A model generated the notes under the pieces. The model did no database searches, was not told the DNA's origin, and worked only from the letters and a program-made list of their open reading frames with translations. Position numbers and translations under genes: made by a program. A stretch of 35,668 nt of DNA from Candidatus Zixiibacteriota bacterium. GTDB lineage: Bacteria > Zixibacteria > MSB-5A5 > JAABVY01. The stretch is from assembly GCA_014728145.1 (NCBI GenBank), contig WJMC01000217.1:1-35668 (forward strand), given 5' to 3'. Positions 16,658 to 25,314 of this stretch are shown here, piece after piece; within the stretch, counting starts at the first letter, position 1, and the number at the start of each line of letters is the position of its first letter.

Positions 16658-17974
16658 ATGCCAAACATATATTTCAAAAACCTCGGCTGTCCCAAAAACG
16701 AAGTGGACGGAAACATCCTGGCTAATATGCTGAAAGCTAATCAGGCGACTTTGGTCGATGATCCCGAAAAAGCAAATATAATCATCGTCAACACCTGCGG
16801 ATTTATCGATTCAGCCAAAGAGGAATCCATAGACACGGTATTAGAATTGTCTCTTTTAAAGGAGAAGCGAAATATCAAGCTGGTCCTGGCCGGGTGCCTG
16901 GCTCAGCGTTACAAACGTGAGTTGATTAAGCAGATGCCTGAAATCGACCTGGTGGTCGGAATCGGCAACCTGCTGTCCGCACGTGACCAGATTATGGAAC
17001 TGAGTACCAAACGCCCCAGTGACAACCGCCTCACAGAACGTTACCGTGAATACGATATCGCTCCGTTGGCTGGCGCGATGCCCTACGGTTACCTGAAGAT
17101 ATCAGATGGATGCGATAATTTCTGCACATACTGCGCGATCCCGCATATCCGTGGCCGTCACCGCTCCCGCAAGTTCAAATTCATTCTCGATGAAGCCCGC
17201 GCTATGGCTCAAAATGGAACCCGGGAACTGATAATAGTCGCCCAGGACACCACCCAGTACGGAATTGATCTATATGGACAGAGACGCCTGCCCGACCTGC
17301 TCAAAGCGCTTGAAAACATACCGGATATAGGCTGGATTCGACTGCTCTATACTCATCCGGCCCATTACACAGATAACCTGATAGATTTTCTTTCGATCTC
17401 GGAAAAAGTTGTTTCCTATCTGGATCTGCCGCTTCAGCATATCTCCGACCCGATCTTAAAACGAATGAATCGCAAGGTTTCGGCTGATGATGTCTGCAGG
17501 CTGATCGACAGGCTTCGCCGAAAAATCGATAATCTTGTGCTGAGGACAACTTTTATCCTCGGCTTCCCGGGCGAGACTGAAAAGGATTTTAAACGGCTCT
17601 GGCGGTTCCAAAACGATTACGCCCTCGAAAGGGTTGGTGTTTTCCCTTACAGTCGTGAGGAGGATACCGGTGCTTATGATTTTAAACCGGAAGTGCCTGA
17701 GGATGTTGCGGCTGAGAGAATCGACCGGCTGATGACCCTGGTGATGGATCAATCTTATGAACGCAATCAAAAAATGATTGGAAGAAAGCTTGAAGTTCTG
17801 ATTGATGAAAAAGTTGAAGATGATTATTATATAGGCAGGGCTTTTGACCAGGCTCCCGAGATCGACGGCTATGTTCGAGCCCATGGGAGATTTGATCCGG
17901 GCCGATTTGTCGAACTCCAGATCAGATCCGCCGAGGCTTATGATCTCGACGGTGTCGCAATGAAGGAGGGATAA
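16658..17974 (+). CDS. rimO: Ribosomal protein S12 methylthiotransferase
   Basis: RimO is a radical-SAM methylthiotransferase that modifies an aspartate of ribosomal protein S12. The 438-residue protein shows the N-terminal MTTase domain with cluster ligands Cys11 (NLGCPKNEVD, RimO-type rather than MiaB-type), Cys47 (VNTCGF) and Cys80 (AGC). The radical-SAM triad is Cys152-Cys156-Cys159 in DGCDNFCTYCAIPHIRGRHRSR; the AIP.IRG.RSR wording is characteristic of RimO. A C-terminal TRAM domain (about 370-435) includes VLIDEKVEDDYYIGRAFDQAPEIDG. It begins two bases after lolA and is followed by the lytic transglycosylase, whose ribosome site GGAGGG overlaps its last codons. Confidence 0.95.
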   Translation: MPNIYFKNLGCPKNEVDGNILANMLKANQATLVDDPEKANIIIVNTCGFIDSAKEESIDTVLELSLLKEKRNIKLVLAGCLAQRYKRELIKQMPEIDLVVGIGNLLSARDQIMELSTKRPSDNRLTERYREYDIAPLAGAMPYGYLKISDGCDNFCTYCAIPHIRGRHRSRKFKFILDEARAMAQNGTRELIIVAQDTTQYGIDLYGQRRLPDLLKALENIPDIGWIRLLYTHPAHYTDNLIDFLSISEKVVSYLDLPLQHISDPILKRMNRKVSADDVCRLIDRLRRKIDNLVLRTTFILGFPGETEKDFKRLWRFQNDYALERVGVFPYSREEDTGAYDFKPEVPEDVAAERIDRLMTLVMDQSYERNQKMIGRKLEVLIDEKVEDDYYIGRAFDQAPEIDGYVRAHGRFDPGRFVELQIRSAEAYDLDGVAMKEG

Positions 17975-17975
17975 G

Positions 17976-18632
17976 TTGCCGACCAAGTTGAAAACGATTC
18001 GCACCGCGGGTTTGGTTATCTCCCGCCCGGTGGCATTTGTCCTGGTGACTATTTACATGATCCAGTCAGTGGCTCTGTTGTACCTGATTTATGACAAGTA
18101 TGAAAACGAGCGCACGATTTTCCGCCAGCAGGTCCAGATCAAGGAACTCAAGGAAAAACTGGTGATCCAGGATATTATTAAAGACCTCCAGTCCAATATC
18201 AGCCCGGGTGAACTGGGCCGGATGGCTGACGCGGTTTACACCCAGAGCAAAAAGTACGGTTATGATCCTCTTCTGCTTCTGGCAGTGATCAAAGTCGAAA
18301 GCACTTTCCGAAAGAATGTTGTATCGAATAAGGGAGCGATGGGGTTGATGCAGATGAAACCGTCAACCGGAAGCGATCTCGCCGAGCGCAGCGGTATCGG
18401 CTGGGAGGGCAAGTATTCGCTCTTCGACCCGCATTACAATGTCGAACTGGGAAGCCTGTATCTTTTGGAACTGGTACACAAATTCGGCGACCTCAAAAAA
18501 GCCCTGATCGCATACAACCTTGGAGAGACCGAAACCCGCAGACGCTTGCGCACCGACCGACCGCTTCCGGAAGTCTATGCCCGCAAGGTCATGCAGGCCT
18601 ACAACGATTTCAAGGAAAGATATGAGAGCTGA
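17976..18632 (+). CDS. Membrane-anchored lytic transglycosylase (SLT domain)
   Basis: Lytic transglycosylases cleave peptidoglycan glycan strands. This 218-residue protein has one N-terminal membrane helix (about 18-38) and a short coiled-coil-like stretch (40-75). The SLT domain has catalytic Glu108 in AVIKVESTF, the GAMGLMQMKPST motif, a DP..N...G..YL segment and AYNLGETETRRR, all standard for family 1 (Slt/MltC-like) enzymes. The start is TTG 17976, placed by AAGGAGGG five bases upstream and one base after the rimO stop; no ATG or GTG fits. The next gene begins inside its last codons. The short size suggests a minimal anchored hydrolase used near the site of envelope growth. Confidence 0.9.
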   Translation: MPTKLKTIRTAGLVISRPVAFVLVTIYMIQSVALLYLIYDKYENERTIFRQQVQIKELKEKLVIQDIIKDLQSNISPGELGRMADAVYTQSKKYGYDPLLLLAVIKVESTFRKNVVSNKGAMGLMQMKPSTGSDLAERSGIGWEGKYSLFDPHYNVELGSLYLLELVHKFGDLKKALIAYNLGETETRRRLRTDRPLPEVYARKVMQAYNDFKERYES

Positions 18633-19227
18633 CACTTTAATCCTGGCATCGGTTGTATTGTTTGTAGCTTTCAGCGATGTCACTTATGCCCAAAACCATA
18701 CTTCCAACACTGAGTTCATAAGTCGTTCTTTCGATTCTGCTCTCGAGGATTTGTTCGATGAATATGAACTGCCTGACAAGCTATTGCTGGAGCTGAATTG
18801 TGTCGAATGCCGGAAAGACTATTTTGAAAGTAAGCTGGTTGGTTTTTTGAACGATCGGGTCACCGAACTGTATATCGATAAGGACGGAGATGTTCTTGAC
18901 AAATTGAAGTTCCATTTATACCGTTCGGATTTCAGTTACGCCCGAAGTGGAGGATCGCTGTTCAGGCGTGGCAACCTTCATAGAGTTTTTGACGTAAATA
19001 TTGATGCCGTCTGCATGAGTTCTGACGGACGGGTACTGTGGCAGAATGATAAAGAGGCGCGATACACTGAGAAGATAAGCTGGGAAGAGGCCAAACAGGC
19101 GGGCAATCGGGCCAACAGCCTGTTTTCCGCCGAACTGCCCGAAACCGGCAGGAGCCGTATCTGGGAACCGCTCGTTATCAGCGGTCTTATTGGAGGTCTG
19201 GTGTATCTGTTTTTCGCATCACGATGA
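18622..19227 (+). CDS. Unknown envelope protein: signal peptide, CxxC pair, C-terminal membrane segment
   Basis: I do not recognise the family. The 201 residues start with a likely signal peptide (about 1-23, VVLFVAFSDVTYAQ) and a charged helix rich in Asp/Glu (37-58). A Cys60-Val-Glu-Cys63 pair is followed by a mixed alpha/beta stretch of about 110 residues with strands such as RVTELYIDKDG and HRVFDVNIDAVCMSSDGRVLWQ. A final hydrophobic segment (about 184-199, VISGLIGGLVYLFFASR) could be a C-terminal membrane anchor. ATG 18622 follows AAGGAAAG and overlaps the transglycosylase stop by 11 bases; earlier in-frame starts lie in the SLT gene and give no signal peptide. With the transglycosylase and a BamD-like gene on either side, a role in envelope assembly is a guess from position. 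Confidence 0.8.
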   Translation: MRADTLILASVVLFVAFSDVTYAQNHTSNTEFISRSFDSALEDLFDEYELPDKLLLELNCVECRKDYFESKLVGFLNDRVTELYIDKDGDVLDKLKFHLYRSDFSYARSGGSLFRRGNLHRVFDVNIDAVCMSSDGRVLWQNDKEARYTEKISWEEAKQAGNRANSLFSAELPETGRSRIWEPLVISGLIGGLVYLFFASR

Positions 19228-19239
19228 AATGAGGTGGCA

Positions 19240-20019
19240 ATGAGATACCTGGCAGTTTTTACGATACTTGTTCTGATCGCCTGCGCGAGCGCATCGGTAA
19301 AAGTTTTCGATACCCCTGAGGACCAGTTCGAATACGCCAAGAAGTTGTTTGACCAGGAAAAATATGTCCAGGCTACTGAGGCCTTCCAGACCGTGCTGTA
19401 CCGTTTTTACGGCACCTCGCTGGCAGATTCGGTGTCGTACTATACCGGGATGTGTTATTTCGAACAGGAAGAATATATTGTAGCGGTCGCGGAGTTTAAG
19501 CGTCTCATGATCAATTACCCGAACTCACCTCTGGCAGATGATGCCCACTATATGGTAGCCAAATGCTATTTTATGGATTCACCTGACAATGTCGGCCTTG
19601 AACAGGACGGGGTCAAGGACGCGATTCGTACGATCGAAAATTTCTTCGAGGACTTCCCCGATTCGCCATACAGATCCAATGCCCGCACGCTCTTGGATTC
19701 ATGCTATGCCCGCCTGGCCGAAAAGGACTTCCGCAACGGGGAGGTCTATTATCGCATCGGTGACCTGCGCGCGGCCAGGATTTATCTCGAGGAAGTTGTC
19801 ACAAAATACTCGATTCCCCGCTGGGTCGGACGAGCTTTATACCGGCTGGCGGAGATCGACTTCAAGCAGAAAGACTACGAAAACGCGAAAGCTAAGCTGA
19901 ACAATTTCCTTAACAACTTTCCCCGGCATGAATGGGCCGAACGGGCAACAGACAAGCTTCAGGAAGTTGAAAAGAAACTGGAAGAGACCAGGCTTTCCCG
20001 CGATGATGACACGGAATAA
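19240..20019 (+). CDS. bamD: BamD/YfiO-like outer-membrane assembly lipoprotein (TPR repeats)
   Basis: BamD is the essential lipoprotein partner of the BamA outer-membrane insertase. This 259-residue protein has a lipoprotein signal (lipobox LIAC, Cys15) followed by about five tetratricopeptide-like repeats: EYAKKLFDQEKYVQATEAFQTVLYRF, ADSVSYYTGMCYFEQEEYIVAVAEFKRLMINYP, then DAHYMVAKCYF with the BamD-type insertion, and FRNGEVYYRIGDLRAARIYLEEVVTKY. Length and repeat arrangement match BamD better than YbgF/CpoB. ATG 19240 follows GAGGTGG; a GTG at 19234 is within that site. It overlaps the nadD start by up to 17 bases. A related non-Bam TPR lipoprotein cannot be excluded without BamA context. 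Confidence 0.83.
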   Translation: MRYLAVFTILVLIACASASVKVFDTPEDQFEYAKKLFDQEKYVQATEAFQTVLYRFYGTSLADSVSYYTGMCYFEQEEYIVAVAEFKRLMINYPNSPLADDAHYMVAKCYFMDSPDNVGLEQDGVKDAIRTIENFFEDFPDSPYRSNARTLLDSCYARLAEKDFRNGEVYYRIGDLRAARIYLEEVVTKYSIPRWVGRALYRLAEIDFKQKDYENAKAKLNNFLNNFPRHEWAERATDKLQEVEKKLEETRLSRDDDTE

Positions 20020-20590
20020 ACGTTACGGTATTGTCGGCGGACTGTTCGACCCGATCCATTACGGTCACCTCTCTCTCGGTGAATATGCTAAAATACAATT
20101 AGAGCTCGACAAAGTCCTGTTTATACCAAACTACCACCCGCCTCATCGCAGTGAACATACTGATTATGAATGCAGATGCCGGATGGTAGAACTTGCGATC
20201 GAAGACAAACCGGATTATATTCTCTCCAGAATTGAAGAGCAGATCGAGGGACCGAGTTATACCGTGAAAGTTCTCAAAAAACTCCGCGTTGAATATCCGG
20301 ACATAAAATATTATTTTTTGATCGGTTCGGACAACCTCACGAAAATGGAGGCTTGGCACAAACCGGAAAAGATTTTCGATCTGGCTGAGGTAGCTATGGC
20401 ATACCGGCCGGGGGAAAACAAAAACATGACAGGCAGATTCGCCGACCTTATTTTAAAAATTGAGATGCCTGAGATCGATGTCTCATCGACTGAAATCAGA
20501 AAAGCTGTCTCTCAGGGTGAAGCCATAGATAAGATGGTGCCTCAAAAAGTCGCCGAATTCATCTATCGGGAGAACCTGTATGTCGGGTAA
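20003..20590 (+). CDS. nadD: Nicotinate-nucleotide adenylyltransferase
   Basis: NadD adenylates nicotinate mononucleotide in NAD synthesis. The 195-residue protein has the nucleotidyltransferase nucleotide-binding loop GGLFDPIHYGHL near its start, FIPNYHPPHR, the YFLIGSDNL segment and the ISST-type motif DVSSTEIRKAVSQG near the C-terminus. This order and the length fit NadD and exclude CoaD or NadM. Start codons ATG 20003 and ATG 20006 are both possible; neither has a clear ribosome site, and translation is probably coupled to the upstream lipoprotein gene, which it overlaps. Its last 11 bases overlap polA. The usual serine of GGSFDP is Leu here, a mild difference. Confidence 0.95.
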   Translation: MMTRNKRYGIVGGLFDPIHYGHLSLGEYAKIQLELDKVLFIPNYHPPHRSEHTDYECRCRMVELAIEDKPDYILSRIEEQIEGPSYTVKVLKKLRVEYPDIKYYFLIGSDNLTKMEAWHKPEKIFDLAEVAMAYRPGENKNMTGRFADLILKIEMPEIDVSSTEIRKAVSQGEAIDKMVPQKVAEFIYRENLYVG

Positions 20591-23279
20591 ACAGTTGTTT
20601 CTGATCGACGGTTCCGCGCTGGCTTACAGGTCATACTTCGCGTTTATCCGCAACCCTCTGATCAATTCCCGCGGAGAGAACACCTCAGTTTCCTTCGGAG
20701 TAGTCAATTCCCTGTTTTCGCTTTTGAACCAGCACGATCCGAGCCATATCGCGATAGTTTTTGATACCAGGGAACCTACCCACAGACACAAGAAGTACCC
20801 CGAATATAAATCCACCCGGGCAAAGATGCCGGATGATATGGCGGATCAGCTTCCCCGTATGCGCGAGGTGGTCGAAGCTTTAAACCTGCCTATGATCGAA
20901 AAAGCGGGCGTAGAGGCTGACGATGTCATCGGGACTCTCGCCAAACGTGCGGCCGCAGAAAACTACCAGGTTTTGATTGTCACCTCGGATAAGGATTTCA
21001 ATCAACTGGTGGATGATAATATTAAAATCCTCAGGCCTCAGAAGGCCGGCGCTGACCTGGAGATAATCGATCGGGATAAAGTCGTCGATATCCTCGGTAT
21101 TCCGCCGGAAAAGGTAATCGATTTTATGGCTCTAACAGGCGACACCTCGGACAACATCCCCGGTATTCCCGGAGTCGGTCCAAAAACCGCGTTAAAGCTT
21201 CTTGAGCAGTTCGGAAGTCTCGAGGAGGTTCTCGCCAACGCTGACAAGATCAGCGGAAAATCATTAAAACAGAAAGTTTCCGAAAATAAAGACAAAGCAC
21301 GTCTGTCAAAAGATCTGGTTACGATATTGACCGACCTCGACCTTGATTATGATATCAAAGATCTGGTGCGCTCAGATTTCGATACCGAACGACTTAAGGA
21401 ACTCTTCGAAAAACTGGAATTCACACGCTTTCTTCAGGAACTCCTCAAGGACCAGGCCGATCAGAAAGTTGACGAGCACGAGATAAATTACCAGACAGTC
21501 GATTCACTCGATAAGGTCAGGGAGCTTGTTAAGCAGGTTAAAGAGTCTAAATCGTTTTGCCTCGATACTGAAACGACTTCACTCACTCCAATAGATTCCA
21601 AGCTGGTCGGAATTTCGATCAGCCTCGAGGAATACAGCGGTTACTATTTACCTTTGGGGCATGACGAAGAAGACCGTAACCTGAATTATGATGAAGTGCT
21701 GGAGTTGCTGAAGCCTGTTTTCGAAGATGACAAAATCAAAAAGATCGGTCAAAACCTGAAGTATGATTACCAGGTGCTGGCCAGTTACGGGATCTATCTG
21801 AAAGACATTGACGCCGATACCATGATCATGTCGTACCTGATTAATCCCTCGGCTCGCCAGCACAACCTCGGAAAACTTGCCCTGGAACATCTCGACTACA
21901 AAATGCAGCCGATTACGGATTTGATCGGGAGTGGTAAAAAACAGAAATCGTTTTCGGTCGTACCGATCGATAAAGCCACTTTCTATGCTGTCGAGGATGT
22001 CGACATCGCTTTGCGATTGTATAACAGGTTGCTTCCGACGATTAAAAAGTCGGGTCTGGAAAAGCTGTTTTATGAAATCGAGATGCCCTTAGTAGAAGTG
22101 CTGGCCGAAATGGAATCGGCTGGAGTTAAGATAGATATTGAATACATGAAAAACCTCTCTACACAGATTGGTGGACAGATCGACGAAATGGTGCGCCGGA
22201 TATTCGAATACGCGGGTTACAAATTCAATATCAACTCCACTCAGCAGTTACAGAAAGTCCTGTTCGAAGATCTTGCGCTTAAACCGGGACGTAAGACCAC
22301 CAAGAAAACCGGATATTCGACTGATATGCAGACACTGGAAGAACTCGCCAAAGAGCATCCGCTCCCGAAGATTTTGCTCGAGTACCGCATGATGACGAAA
22401 TTGAGGAGCACATATATCGATGCTTTGCCAAAACTTGTCAGCGAAGCTACCGGCCGTCTGCACACATCATTTAACCAAACCATCACGGCCACCGGCAGGC
22501 TGTCGTCATCGGATCCCAATCTCCAGAATATTCCAGTAAGAACAGAAGAGGGTGCTAAAATACGCAAGGGCTTTGTACCACGCGACGACCAGCATGTTTT
22601 GCTGGGAGCTGATTATTCACAAGTCGAGCTCAGGATCCTGGCTCATCTGTCAAAAGATGAAAAGATGCTGGAAGCGTTTCAACAAGGCGAGGACATCCAC
22701 AGCCGTACCGCCTCAGAAGTCTACGGGGTCCCGCTCGATGAGGTAACACCAGAAATGCGGAGGATGGCAAAGACTGCGAATTTTGCCGTGATCTACGGTG
22801 TTTCGGCATATGGTCTTTCGATGCAGTCGGATATGAGTGTCGCGGAATCTAAGCAGTTTATCGACACCTATTACGCCCGCTATCCCGGGATTCGTGAATT
22901 TATGGACAACGCCATAGAAAAGGCCGGAAAAGATGGATACGTCACGACGCTGTTTGGACGCCGTCGCCATATACCCGAAATCAACAGCAAAAACAGGCAG
23001 GTCCGGCAGTTTGCTGAACGAACCGCAATGAACACCCCGATCCAGGGCACAGCCGCGGACATGATTAAAGTCGCCATGATCGAGATTTATGGCAAGATTA
23101 ATAAACTGCGCTCCAAAATGATTCTACAGGTTCATGATGAGTTGATTTTCGATGTTCACAAAGATGAGTTGGAGCAGATGAAAGATATTGTGCGGAGCAC
23201 TATGGAAACCTCGGTCGACCTGGATGTTCCGGTTAAAGTCGATATGGGAATCGGTTCCAACTGGCTGGAATGCAAGTGA
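20580..23279 (+). CDS. polA: DNA polymerase I (5'-nuclease, 3'-5' exonuclease and polymerase domains)
   Basis: PolA removes RNA primers and fills gaps in replication and repair. The 899-residue protein carries all three domains. The 5'-nuclease (1-290) has DGSALAYRSYFAF, EADDVIGTLAKRA, TSDKDFNQLV and the LTGDTSDNIPGIPGVGPKTA helix-hairpin-helix. The proofreading exonuclease appears intact: Asp329-Thr-Glu331, NLKYDYQVL, and YAVEDVDIALRL. The polymerase has motif A DYSQVELRILAHLS (Asp678), the O helix RRMAKTANFAVIYGVS, and motif C QVHDELIF (Asp853). The O-helix NFG is NFA here (Ala736 next to Phe735). The start overlaps nadD by 11 bases. No clear terminator follows; the riboflavin-operon promoter begins 44 bases later. 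Confidence 0.97.
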   Translation: MSGKQLFLIDGSALAYRSYFAFIRNPLINSRGENTSVSFGVVNSLFSLLNQHDPSHIAIVFDTREPTHRHKKYPEYKSTRAKMPDDMADQLPRMREVVEALNLPMIEKAGVEADDVIGTLAKRAAAENYQVLIVTSDKDFNQLVDDNIKILRPQKAGADLEIIDRDKVVDILGIPPEKVIDFMALTGDTSDNIPGIPGVGPKTALKLLEQFGSLEEVLANADKISGKSLKQKVSENKDKARLSKDLVTILTDLDLDYDIKDLVRSDFDTERLKELFEKLEFTRFLQELLKDQADQKVDEHEINYQTVDSLDKVRELVKQVKESKSFCLDTETTSLTPIDSKLVGISISLEEYSGYYLPLGHDEEDRNLNYDEVLELLKPVFEDDKIKKIGQNLKYDYQVLASYGIYLKDIDADTMIMSYLINPSARQHNLGKLALEHLDYKMQPITDLIGSGKKQKSFSVVPIDKATFYAVEDVDIALRLYNRLLPTIKKSGLEKLFYEIEMPLVEVLAEMESAGVKIDIEYMKNLSTQIGGQIDEMVRRIFEYAGYKFNINSTQQLQKVLFEDLALKPGRKTTKKTGYSTDMQTLEELAKEHPLPKILLEYRMMTKLRSTYIDALPKLVSEATGRLHTSFNQTITATGRLSSSDPNLQNIPVRTEEGAKIRKGFVPRDDQHVLLGADYSQVELRILAHLSKDEKMLEAFQQGEDIHSRTASEVYGVPLDEVTPEMRRMAKTANFAVIYGVSAYGLSMQSDMSVAESKQFIDTYYARYPGIREFMDNAIEKAGKDGYVTTLFGRRRHIPEINSKNRQVRQFAERTAMNTPIQGTAADMIKVAMIEIYGKINKLRSKMILQVHDELIFDVHKDELEQMKDIVRSTMETSVDLDVPVKVDMGIGSNWLECK

Positions 23280-23322
23280 TTCACAAATCTACTTCAGGTT
23301 AAATAAATAGTTCAAATTCCAC

Positions 23323-23350
23323 TTGACTTTTTCGTATGTTAGATTAGTAT
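23323..23350 (+). promoter_or_regulatory. Predicted sigma70 promoter of the riboflavin operon
   Basis: TTGACT (23323-23328) and TAGTAT (23345-23350) are separated by 16 bases; the -10 is identical to that predicted for ftsK. The expected transcript would begin near 23357, a few bases before the FMN aptamer. Confidence 0.6.
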
Positions 23351-23362
23351 TATTTAATTCGA

Positions 23363-23480
23363 GCTCTTCGGGGTGAGGCGAAATTCCTCGACCGGCGGTG
23401 AGAGTCCGTGAGTGGGGCTGAGGCCCCATTGAAACTGTGAAATTCAGTTGCCGACGGTATAGTCCGGATGGGAGAAGAGT
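23363..23480 (+). ncRNA. FMN riboswitch aptamer (RFN element)
   Basis: The RNA binds flavin mononucleotide and switches off the downstream riboflavin genes. The outer helix P1 pairs CTCTTC (23364-23369) with GAAGAG (23474-23479). Internal hairpins match the RFN layout: GAGG/CCTC (23375-23389), the conserved ACCGGCGGT core, the variable TGGGGC/GCCCCA hairpin (23413-23428), ACTG/CAGT (23434-23448), and the highly conserved 3' part GCCGACGGTATAGTCCGG with ATGGGAGAAG. All conserved blocks of the RFN class are present in order. It lies between the predicted promoter and a terminator that precedes ribD, the normal arrangement for FMN control of a riboflavin operon. Confidence 0.96.
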
Positions 23481-23525
23481 TGCGACTTGAAAGGTTAATC
23501 CTTTCCCGACGAGGGAGTCGTACAC

Positions 23526-23551
23526 CCCAGAGCAGAAGCTTTGGGTTTTTT
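23526..23551 (+). terminator. Riboswitch-controlled terminator in the rib leader
   Basis: CCCAGAGC (23526-23533), loop AGAA and GCTTTGGG (23538-23545, one G-U pair) are followed by six T residues. It lies 46 bases after the aptamer and 19 bases before the ribD start, so FMN binding probably favours early termination. An upstream GCGACT...AGTCGT pairing (23481-23520 region) may belong to the alternative fold. Confidence 0.82.
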
Positions 23552-23569
23552 GTTTGTGGAGACAGTAGA

Positions 23570-24655
23570 TTGAACGACCTGCGCTATATGCAGAGAGCTC
23601 TCGACCTTGCGGTTAAAGGCCGTGGGCATGTCTCACCTAATCCCCTGGTTGGAGCGGTAATAGTCCGTGACAATCATATTGTCGGAGAAGGCTGGCATCA
23701 GCACTACGGCGGTCCTCATGCCGAGATCAACGCCATTGATTCCGCCGGTGGACCTGCCGAGTGTAAGGGCGCGGACCTGTTTCTGACACTCGAACCCTGC
23801 AGTCATTACGGTAAAACGCCTCCCTGTGTAGAAGCTGTTATTGAAGCCGGATTCCGCCGTGTGGTAGTAGCGTCAGTCGATCCCAATCCCGAGGTCAATG
23901 GCCGTTCAATCAGCCTGATGATGAATGCCGGGATCAAAGTTGATGTCGGTCTGTATGAAGATAAATCCCGCCGGATGAACGAAATCTTTTTTAAGTATAT
24001 CACCACCCGGATGCCATTTGTTCTGCTCAAGGCAGCAATTACGGTAGACTGCAAGATCGCCGACGCCAACGGCCACTCCAACTGGATTACCGGAGAGCAA
24101 TCACGTGCTTATGTGCATAAACTTCGATCTCATTACGACGCGGTCGTGATCGGGGGTGAAACAGCCCGGATCGATAATCCCCAGTTGACGGTACGTCATA
24201 TCGAGGGACGCGATCCCTATCGTATTGTTCTTCACGACGCCAAATATCTCGATAAAAATTTATGTCTGTTTCGCAAAAACGATGACAACCGCACGATCAT
24301 AGCAGTTCCTCCACAGAAAGCGGATTTTTACAAGGATCATAACGCCATCATCTGGGAGATTGAACCATACGAGGATGGCGGTATCAGCCTGTCAAGGCTT
24401 TTGATGAAGGCCGGCAGGGAGAAGATATCGTCTATTCTGTTGGAAGGGGGAAGCAGGCTGTTTTCGGCTTTTATGAAACGTAAATTCGTGGATAAAATTA
24501 TGATCGGTATATCTCCAAAGATCCTGGGAGCCGGTCTGCTGGCGTTCAATGATCTGGGTATCGACTCACTTTCACACGCGATCGAGATTCGCGATCCATC
24601 GTATAAACGCAGGGGTGATGATATCTGGGTGACCGGATATCCGATCTGGATTTGA
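23570..24655 (+). CDS. ribD: Bifunctional riboflavin deaminase/reductase
   Basis: RibD performs the second and third steps of riboflavin synthesis: deamination of the pyrimidinone ring and reduction of the ribose side chain. The 361-residue protein has the cytidine-deaminase-like domain (1-145) with zinc motifs HAEINAI and LEPCSHYGKTPPCVEAV, and the dihydrofolate-reductase-like domain (about 150-361) with LLKAAITVDCKIA, SNWITGEQSR, VVIGGETARIDNP and ILLEGGSRL. The start is TTG 23570 with GGAGA at 23558-23562; it gives MNDLRYMQRALDLA, the usual family N-terminus. The frame is open back into the riboswitch, but starts there would add a leader encoded by aptamer and terminator. The gene is under FMN riboswitch control. 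Confidence 0.95.
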   Translation: MNDLRYMQRALDLAVKGRGHVSPNPLVGAVIVRDNHIVGEGWHQHYGGPHAEINAIDSAGGPAECKGADLFLTLEPCSHYGKTPPCVEAVIEAGFRRVVVASVDPNPEVNGRSISLMMNAGIKVDVGLYEDKSRRMNEIFFKYITTRMPFVLLKAAITVDCKIADANGHSNWITGEQSRAYVHKLRSHYDAVVIGGETARIDNPQLTVRHIEGRDPYRIVLHDAKYLDKNLCLFRKNDDNRTIIAVPPQKADFYKDHNAIIWEIEPYEDGGISLSRLLMKAGREKISSILLEGGSRLFSAFMKRKFVDKIMIGISPKILGAGLLAFNDLGIDSLSHAIEIRDPSYKRRGDDIWVTGYPIWI

Positions 24656-24656
24656 T

Positions 24657-25298
24657 ATGTTTACAGGATTGATAGAAGAAATCGGAACAGTAAGATCCGC
24701 TAATCGAAGCGCTGGCAACCTGGTGCTGGAAATCGAAGCCTTGAGGCTTACTCGGCAGATAGCCGTCGGAGACAGCGTCAACATCCAGGGGGCCTGCCAG
24801 ACCGTAGTGGCGTATGAAAACGACCGTTTTACCGTCAACACAATTGCCGAGTCACTGTCGAAGACTAATCTCGGCCAGCTCATAGCCGGACAGAAGGTCA
24901 ACCTGGAATTGGCAATGAGGCCTGACAGTCGTCTGGGCGGGCATATAGTCAGTGGCCATATAGACTGCCTGGGAGAGGTCAAGTCGATTCGCCAGATCGA
25001 GGGAAGCTGGGAAGTCGATGTCGCTTATCCCGGTGAATTTTCGCATTTAGTGGTGAATAAAGGATCGGTCGCGGTCAACGGTGTCAGCCTGACTGTCACT
25101 CATGCCTCACAAGGATTATTAGGAGTATCACTGATCCCGCACAGCTGGGAGATGACGACTTTTAAATATCTGTCCGAAGGAGATCCGGTCAATCTCGAAT
25201 TCGACCTGATCGGGAAATATGTTCAGAAGATGATCGATCCATATATATCGAAACAAGATAAGGTCACGCTGGAGAAGTTCCGGCAGGCCGGTTTTTAA
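24657..25298 (+). CDS. ribE: Riboflavin synthase, alpha subunit
   Basis: Riboflavin synthase dismutates two molecules of 6,7-dimethyl-8-ribityllumazine to riboflavin. The 213-residue protein begins with the diagnostic [10 protein letters not shown] and has two tandem lumazine-binding barrels (about 1-96 and 97-195). Each has its own [10 protein letters not shown] / [10 protein letters not shown] strand and a GHIDCLGEV segment opens the second. Length matches the trimeric enzyme exactly. It starts one base after the ribD stop and is followed by ribBA after 16 bases. The symbol ribE follows the E. coli-type usage for the synthase (ribC in some systems). Confidence 0.96.
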   Translation: MFTGLIEEIGTVRSANRSAGNLVLEIEALRLTRQIAVGDSVNIQGACQTVVAYENDRFTVNTIAESLSKTNLGQLIAGQKVNLELAMRPDSRLGGHIVSGHIDCLGEVKSIRQIEGSWEVDVAYPGEFSHLVVNKGSVAVNGVSLTVTHASQGLLGVSLIPHSWEMTTFKYLSEGDPVNLEFDLIGKYVQKMIDPYISKQDKVTLEKFRQAGF

Positions 25299-25314
25299 AA
25301 CAGGAGCAGAGAGA

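Noticed and set aside
18520-18621. Earlier start for the unknown envelope protein
   Set aside because: It lies inside the transglycosylase gene and would bury the signal peptide behind a basic, Pro-rich shadow sequence.
19928-20002. Earlier start for nadD
   Set aside because: The leader overlaps the BamD-like gene and is basic and unlike NadD; the nucleotide-binding loop normally lies within the first 20 residues.
23468-23569. Upstream extension of ribD to a start at 23468
   Set aside because: The extra codons come from the FMN aptamer and the terminator; the TTG at 23570 has a ribosome site and gives the family N-terminus.
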